DNA of 64,000 nucleotides from positions 743,207 through 807,206 of the forward strand of contig SCFE01000013.1 in the NCBI GenBank assembly GCA_004352715.1. The letters run 5' to 3'. Below, one piece after another: positions 45,501 through 54,500 of the stretch. The notes beneath the pieces were generated by a model. The model made no database searches. It was not told the origin of the DNA and saw only the letters and a list, made by a program, of their open reading frames with translations. The position numbers were made by a program, and so were the translations under genes. Position 1 is the stretch's first letter. The number at the start of each line of letters is the position of its first letter. The DNA is from Hofstenia miamia. Lineage: Eukaryota; Xenacoelomorpha; Acoela.

Positions 45501-48500
45501 ATAAATGGCTCTTTCCCAGCCCTTGCAAATGTCAGAAACATCTTTCAGAAGCTATTGAGGAAAAAGAGCATGCAGATATCATGAATAATTTATCCACAAT
45601 CAGTGACTATGCACGTTGTCATGCAGTTTCTGTACCTAAGACATCCGATTGGCTATCAGCTGTTCCTTCTACAAGCCAGGAACTGAGGTTGGAACAAGCA
45701 GAAGTTCAGGCTCTTGTGAAGCTAGAGACTAGAGCTTACACTCCTTTGAACATCATGCGCACTAACCTGCAAACGTAGACCAAATGTAGTCAGACGTCAC
45801 AACATCATTCGGAATGCTATTCACAAATTAACCAGAGAGCTGCACTGAACCCTATCCTTTAACAGGGGGTGGATTAGGCAAGGCAACCTAACAATAGCAG
45901 TAGATGTGCTTGTTCCTACATGGAGCCTTGGCATGTCAGCAACATTTGATATTACCGTCGTCAATCTGCTCAACAATAAATTTGATTACAGGAGCGAGCA
46001 TGTCGGCATATCAATGTCTGGAAAATGCTGAAGAACGTAACCATCAACTAAATGATATGAAATGCACGGAATTAAACTGGCGACGTGTGCCTATTGTTGT
46101 TACACCATATGGCGCTTTGGGGACAAGGAAAAACTGCTCTGAGGAACATTGCAAAAATAATCGCACCAAACACCAGCCAAAGCACTGAAATCCACTTTTA
46201 TAAGACTGTCGATGACAATAACGTGCTGCACAGCCAGGGCAATTTTAACGCGATTTCCCATCGACTACTAGAGCACGTACGTCAGAAAACAAGAAACATC
46301 ACAAAACAAAGAAAAAGTGCAATGGCATCCATCTAGTTAAAATAATAACATAAAAATGACAATCAATCTAAGTAAAATTTAATCATTGTAAAGTTACTTT
46401 TGCTGTTAGATCATATATGTGTATATTTATTCTGTAAATCTGGTGATATTTGAACATTTGAATTTGTAATGCTGATTTTGAAAGTACAACGCATATGAGT
46501 TCAAAAAAAATTAGAGTAGCGGTTATTGAGACCAATTGCAAAATTGATTAAACTGCGGATGTGTTACTAAACTTTTCGAGTCAGAGAAATACCTACTGTT
46601 TGTTTTTGTTGTTCTCTAAGTACATGTAAGCGAGGAAAAACTTTTACCACACAAATGCACACAAATTTTGTTTGTAACGCTACCGCATCCATAAACATCC
46701 AATTCAAACTTTGAGCAGAGCAGTGTGTAAAAATTGAATTTGGAACAATTTCTGTAAATATTGTCTGCACGGCTGAAATTTTTACTGCATCATCATTTGA
46801 ATGCCCAAATTTAGAAATGTTAGTTGAGATAGCATTGAAAAAATCTTAATTTCTAGGGCCAGGTAAGTATGAAAATTGCAAAATCTGTTCAATAACAACA
46901 CCATATACATTAACATAAGAACAGGAAGTGAAAGCTGATTAATTCGGCAGATATCAATTGTTGATTTGACAATGATGGAAGAATACTTGTCAATTTCACA
47001 TTGTCGGTGATGCTATAAGTAATTTGAGAATCTATAGAATGAATCAAGAAATTTCGAATGCCTGAAATAACCTTCGTTTGTATTACTGAAATGAAATGTT
47101 GCTCAAGTGAAGCGTCGCATTTTGGGAGTAATTTTACAAAATTCCAAGAAGTTTAATTCATTTCTTTGCCATTCCCAAAAACTAGAGTAAAAGAACAATA
47201 TGAAATCTATTTTAACAAAGTTGCTGTTTCCTTCGATTTCTTCTTTTAAGGCTTGCAGTAAACTATTATTAACAGTTTCGTCTTATGATAAACAAAATTG
47301 AAATTTTGTTAACAATTTCTGTTTTGATTTTCGATGTGGGGACTTAAGTTTTCATTTTTGTCAGTTTATATAATTCTCTAGCAAAGTTTATGTATCTCAT
47401 TTCTACCTATGTTTTCGAATAATGTTGATCATTTTTACCTAAAAAAATATGCATGAAAAACAAAACATGGCTAGTTTTTGAAGAATTCATTAAATTTTTT
47501 CTGTATACTACCTGTGCATTTTTTCGGATATGAAAGACTGAAATGTCTTCCTGTTGAATCATTACGAAAACCTTTAAAATGGTCGTTTAATCCTGTTCGA
47601 TAACGCCGAATTTTCCAAAGTTGGCGAACTAATTCAGGAATCATTATTTTGTTGATTAAGAAATGAGGATCAGATGGCTAAAAATAAGATTGAATGGTTG
47701 AAAAATTAGGCTATATTGATGAAGAATCATATTAAGTTACAGGAGGTTGAGGCCTAGTAGGAGAAGATCAAAGTGAGTTGTAGATGTCAAATGGAGTAAT
47801 AGTTTAAATTGACTCTCTGTGAAAAAGCTATAGACTATCACATTTGAGCATATTGACATCTATGTAAAAAAACACTGAAATATTTTTATTTCAAGGATTA
47901 TTAAGGGAAAGTTTTTAATTTACAGAAATTGAAGTTCAAAGTTAACAGTGGGAGCACAATCTCCCCTGCTCGCTTCGACACTGTGATCAAACAATATATT
48001 AATAAAATAACTTAGGAAATTTTACACTGAAAAGTTAATGGCACAAAATTCATATAATCTGTTTCAAGAAGCTATCACGTTATCCAGTGTTCTTTAGATA
48101 TATTTTGTGAATAGAATTTAGACAACTTGTTAGCATAACAAAATGTTTCAAGAAATAATATAAATGAATTTAGTAATTAAGTTTGGAGTTTAACAAGGCG
48201 GAACATGCGATACTTAAATTACCTGAAAATAAAAATATTTTTTTACAGGGATCAACATCTAAAGATATAGGTGAAATCGTTTATGCGCAGAATAACATAG
48301 TGAACATAAGGAATATCGCTTGTGGGCACTACATTAAACATGATTAAATTCCAATATTAAATATGCTAGTGTCTCGCTTATGGTAAAAGATTTGTCAATT
48401 CAGTTAACCATTTATTCTCAAATCAAAGCGATTGTTTTCAATGGCATAAAAGCACCTTAAAGATAAGAATCCAACGCTTTTCAAAACATCATAATTGCTC

Positions 48501-51500
48501 TGTTGAAAACCTATTTAAATTTTCATTAATTAATTTTCATTGGTGTTATCGTAGATCGTTTGGCAGACATTTTATCGATATTATAATTTTAGCAGTTCCA
48601 AAATTGAGTAAAGGTTTTTTCAACCGAGAAATTATAAAAGCATAAAGACAATTGTCATTGTGACTTGATAAAAATATAAATATATTTTGCCAACAGCGCA
48701 ATTAAATTAGTGTTTTCAGCCAATTCGTTTATTAAATGAGTTAACAAAACGTTCACTGGAAAGAGTTTAACACAAGTTTGCATTTTGATACAAAACATTT
48801 CATTTATGGTAATAAATACAGGAATACCTACAAGCAGTGCAGGTTTCACTATAGAGCGAATTTTGTAAGATATTAAATAAAATATAGAATAAAACTATAC
48901 TTAATCCTAAGTTTCACATTGCTCATTTGATCTAAGGAAGTGGAGTATGTTAACTATTATAAGAATACATGTGAGACGCTTAAATGAAGACAAGATTGTA
49001 AATCAGTAAATTCAATTTCATAAAAAGTTTCAGAATTTGAAGAAAATAGATGTTTGCAATTATATAAATCTAAATATTTTCAAATTGATGGGAATCAATT
49101 TTAGAACAAAAATAATTACTGGTCATGATAGCACGGAATTCATCTCAAATAAATCGAAGTAAATCTTATTATTAAATATATCTAAAACTATACAAACTAG
49201 CTGCACAAGTTATTTATTATTATCAGTGATATTATAGTTGTTATACCTACCTAGAGCGCTGCATTATAAAATGGCTAGTCGGTTTACTGCAGAAGATGCT
49301 GCACACATAATTATGGATATGGATTCCGATGATTCAGAAGACGTTTCCGATGATTCAAATGATGTTTCAGATGCAGCGTCTGATCAAGAGGCAGATGGTG
49401 AAATAATTGATGCTCATGATGAAGATTCAAACGATTCAGATTCATCTATCGAAAATGACATAGAAAATCCCGATCTTACAGACAAAAATGGTAACAGATG
49501 GTCTCTAACTCAACCTGATATTCATGGTAGGCGTGATGCAGCTAATGTTGTCCGAGGTAATATTGGTCCCAAACGCTCAGCATACAAGAACACAATATTA
49601 GAAACTTGGCAGCTGCTATTTACTGATGAGCTGCTTGGAAAAATCCTTGCCTTTTCACAAAAGAAAGCCACTCAAATTGACGCCAATATAGTGCTTACAT
49701 TGGATCAACTGAAAGCTTTCATTGGAATATGTTATTTCAGAGGAGTAAACTTTGATACGAAAATAAGTGTCAATGAATTATGGTCTAATGATTCAAGTTC
49801 TTTCTATAGAGCTGCTATGGCGAGAAGTATGTTCCTACTATGGCTTAGGGTATTGAGATTTGATGATGGTGAAACTAGGGAGCAGCGAAAGGTCACTGAT
49901 ACATTTGCAGCGGTCAGAGAAGTTTGGGAGTTATTCAACTCATTCCTTGGAGTCCATTATGATCCAAGTGCATTTATTGTTATCGACGAACAATTGGTAT
50001 CGAGTCGGTGCAGATCACCTCATCGTACATATAACCCAATGAAACCGGGTGAATACGGTGAAATGTACCGATGGTGTGTGGATGGCAATAACAGATTTTT
50101 CCTAAAAGGTGATCCCCTAACCAAAAAACCGAACGACGTTTATGCTGCTCAACAACATAAAGACAATAACACTGTTCAGAAACTTGTGCTCAGGCTTACA
50201 TCACCGTATCTCGGGTCTGGACGAAATATCACTGGAGACAGATATTTTTCAAGCTTTGGTACAACAACTTTACTTCTTACTGAACATAATACGACCTATC
50301 TTGGAACACTAATGTGTAATAAAAGGGACATTCCACCGATTATTCATCAACGAATGATTTGCATTCATCTCGCTTTGTGTATGGCGGGCCAGCCAAGAGA
50401 GTGACTGTATGTAGTTATCAAGCAAAGAGTAAAAAAAATGTTATCATGATTTCATCAATGCACCATGATGATTCAATTGGTGATGAGAGTGTGAAGAAAA
50501 AGCCAGTAATTATCACTGACTATAACACTACAAAAGCAGGTGTCGATTCGGTCGATCAAATGTGCAAACAATACACCACTAGGTACAAGACACGAAGATG
50601 GACAGTTGTGCACTTCCAAAATTGGCTCGATGTTGCAGGCGTAAAAATTGGACACAAATCAGAGCAACTCACAGAAGACGCCATTTCCTGAAGACTTTAG
50701 CAAAAGAGCTAACATCAGCATACACGAAAACGCGATGACCTGATTTGAGATCTTATCTTTTGAAATAAGAAACAATATTATAGATATTGACTGACGAATA
50801 AGATGTACATCAAATTATTCCGCAGAGAGAAAATCAAATGTTATGTCATTATGAAATAGTACACGTAGATTATTTACACATTTACTTTGCTCACTTGCTT
50901 CACTATTAGTATTTTCCACTGAATTTGAAATATCATTAACATAAAGTGCAAATGGAATCAGACCTATTTCCGTTCTTCGAAATAAACTTAGATTCGTAGT
51001 AAGATAATCTGAATAAATTATATGGCGTAAGCCAGAATATTTTAACTTAGTCTGAAGTATTTCGAAATCCATTGAACGGCTTTGGTCATAGAGAATATTG
51101 TGCTAGTGGTGCAATATTTAGTTTAGATTCACATTGATCTTCGAATATTAGTGGTGTATGACCTTGCAGGGAGTTCGCGCATTTCAATTTGCCAATTTCA
51201 ATGCAATTCCAGCCCAAAATTAGAGCAATTTCCAGTAATGGGGTGAGCACACACCATACATTTCAAATTTCAGAGCAGTTCCAGAATGAAATTGAAACTT
51301 TTTCAAATATTTGAGACAGATGGAATAATGAATTTTGTCAGCAATTCTTATTAACATTTTAATCCTAATGACTCTCAATTGTTGAGGCAACAACAATCTA
51401 TATGAAATCAATAGTGATGTATACAAATAGTCAAGTTGATGCTACCACATACAGAAGGAATAGTTAAACAATAAAAAATCGAATTTTAAAGTAGTTCTAG

Positions 51501-54500
51501 GTATTCAAGATAGTTCAAGACAACAATTTTGAGCTTCCAGGTAGAACAGGCTTTTCGAAGATTTATGCAAATGGTCGGGGGAGTTAGGGTTTTATGGATA
51601 TTGTGGAAACATCACAATGTGCTAAGATCTCTCTGAGAAGTGATTATCATTGATATATTATTTTAAAGTAATTATTCAATGGAACAAATTTGTGGATCCA
51701 CTGAACTTGGTAGTACTTAGGTTAAATTGTATGAAGAAATTTGCCTAAAGCTAAACAGTAATTTATTTTGGAGATACGCTTGAAGCCCGTCGAGTAGAGA
51801 CGGATGAAAAAGGTTGTGCAAATGGGCTTAGTGTTTGTGAATTTGAAGGAACTCAGTATAAGAACATAAAATAAAAATGGGCGAGGCGATGTGAATATAA
51901 TCAAGAGGATCAAGATCATATTTGACTTACAAAAAGTTGAAAAATGAAGGCCAAAAACCTCAACATGAATTATTAGGGGTATTAAGTTAAGAGAGTGCTT
52001 TGGAGAGTTGTAACAAAGAGAAGGACATATCAACTAAACTACACGTTGTTGAAAACGCTCAGTTACGAAAGGTGAACGACTGAATAACCAAAACGAGGAG
52101 CCATAACATAAGATAGTGAGCAGAATCGAGAGATTAACTGGAAAAATTTCTGCGTATGCCAAAATACGAGGAAGTAGCTTTCTTGAGCATCTTGTTGATG
52201 GAAGACAACAACAATATGAAAATAGAGTCTAATGTAAGATGTTCAGGCACTGGAAAGATCAGGGCGGAAATAAGAAAATCTTTGGAAGGTGCAAAAAGGA
52301 TGATAGAAAGGAAAGAACACATTTGAAATTAGTGGGGTAAAATGCAAGATGATTAGAGGATAACTAGTCAAGAAGTCTATTATTTATGATTGAATAATAT
52401 TCAAGTAATGAAAACAAAAGGAGTAGATTACAATATCATCTAATATATGAGAAGCTGCTTGTCGAGTCTTGAAGTCCATTAAATTATATTTTTCTCAAGA
52501 ATATGCAGAACTAGTTAGTATCTCATCTGGATCTCTCCAAGACTTTTACTCTTTTTTGCGTTCTTTGCATTCCAAACCTGATCTCCCCAGCTTGAATTGG
52601 AACCATCTTTCTGCACACTCGGATTTGGAGAAGGCTGATTTTTTCAAAGCTTATTTCGCCTCGAATTTTTCGGATCCTGTTTCTCTCTGTCCAGGTCCTC
52701 CTGCCACCTCCCCACTGATTCGCCTATGTGACATCGTCTTCAACGCCCATTCTATTTCCCTCATGCTTAAGTCCTGCAAGTTGTCTGGTCGCTGCTATCC
52801 TGACGGCGTCCCAATACTTTGTCATTCACGAAACTTCCTCAACTCTTTCCATCCATTTAAAGCATCTCTTCTCCTATATTTGCTCCTCTAAGCGCTTTCC
52901 GCCTTGCTGGAAAACATCTTGGATCTATCCACTGCTAAAATCCAATCAGCTTCCCTCCTCTCAAGTCACTTCTTATCGTCCTATAGCTATTCTTTCTCGG
53001 CTGTCAATCATCTTTGAGCGCCTTGTCTTTCGTTATGTTTTCCCTAAAGTACGTCACCTCATCTCCTCTTCTCAACATGGTAACCTTCCAGGTCGTTCTA
53101 CCCTCACTAACTTGCTCACTTTGATTGAAAACTGCTATTTCCACTCTGATCGTAATGATCCTGGTTGGATTATCTTTCTTGACATTTCTAAAGCTTTTGA
53201 TCAACTCCCACATTCTATTCTTCTTGACAAACTACGTTTAATTGGCTTTGATGCTGATTTCATCGAACTCTTCCAGTCTTACCTTTCCAATAGTCGTCAG
53301 TGTCTTAAAATCCACTGGTCTATTTCCTCTCCTGCTCTTGTGTCTAGCGGTGCTCCTCAAGGTTCTGTATTTGCTGTTCTCTTCTTCCTCATTGCTATCA
53401 ACGACCTCCCTCAATCTGTCCTCAACTCATCCTGTCTACTGTACGTTGTTGACACTGCGATTCAACTTTGGTAGTTCTTTTGCCTCCAATATTACCTCTG
53501 ATCTTGAACTTTTGGCCACTTGGTGGATTATCTTTCTTGACATTTCTAAAGCTTTTGATCAACTCCCACATTCTATTCTTCTTGACAAACTACGTTTAAT
53601 TGGCTTTGATGCTGATTTCATCGAACTCTTCCAGTCTTACCTTTCCAATAGTCGTCAGTGTCTTAAAATCCACTGGTCTATTTCCTCTCCTGCTCTTGTG
53701 TCTAGCGGTGCTCCTCAAGGTTCTGTATTTGCTGTTCTCTTCTTCCTCATTGCTATCAACGACCTCCCTCAATCTGTCCTCAACTCATCCTGTCTACTGT
53801 ACGTTGTTGACACTGCGATTCAACTTTGGTAGTTCTTTTGCCTCCAATATTACCTCTGATCTTGAACTTTTGGCCACTTGGTCTTCAGTTAATCATCTTG
53901 ATTTTAGTCTAACCAAGACATGTGGTATTTCCTTTCTGTATCTCCCCCTTCTGATCTTCCTATTCCTGTGAACTTTTCTCCTCATCATACTCATCTTGGA
54001 GTTCAACTTGCTGCTAAATTGAATTGGTCTGGTCATGCGTCCCTTCGCCTCCGAAAAGCTAAGTCCTCACTCTTTGCCCTTTTACGCAATGTTCCCTTTA
54101 ATTCCACGGCTGCTGTGAAACTCTCTTTGTTCAACTCCATTCCTCGCGCCATTCTTCTTTATGCTTCTACTTGTTGGTGGCCTTCTCGTTCCTTGGGAAC
54201 GTTTCCAGAAGCGTGCCTTCAAATGGATCTCTCCCTTGACATACAAAGATGTCCTTCTCAAATTCTCCGATCTCCCGCTGTCACTCTACTTCCATGCCTG
54301 TGATTTGATTCTGTTCAATCGCTTGCTCACTCGCAAATTGGATCTTGATCCTTTTGATTTCATTACGTTCTCTAATTCCCGCTCTACTCGCTCTGATGAT
54401 GCTGTCACCTTCTCCATTCGTCATCCCAAGAAACATCGCACCCTTCACTCGTTTTTCAATCATTTTCAATCTTTGATGTCTTTCCTGCTTGCTGAGGCCT

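Noticed and set aside
45581-46336. Host gene in kinase intron 3
   Set aside because: Frames are short and broken, and the motifs resemble retroelement proteins.
49100-50900. TTAA-bounded inverted repeats of the piggyBac copy
   Set aside because: No matching CCC...TTAA pair could be found, so element ends were not called.
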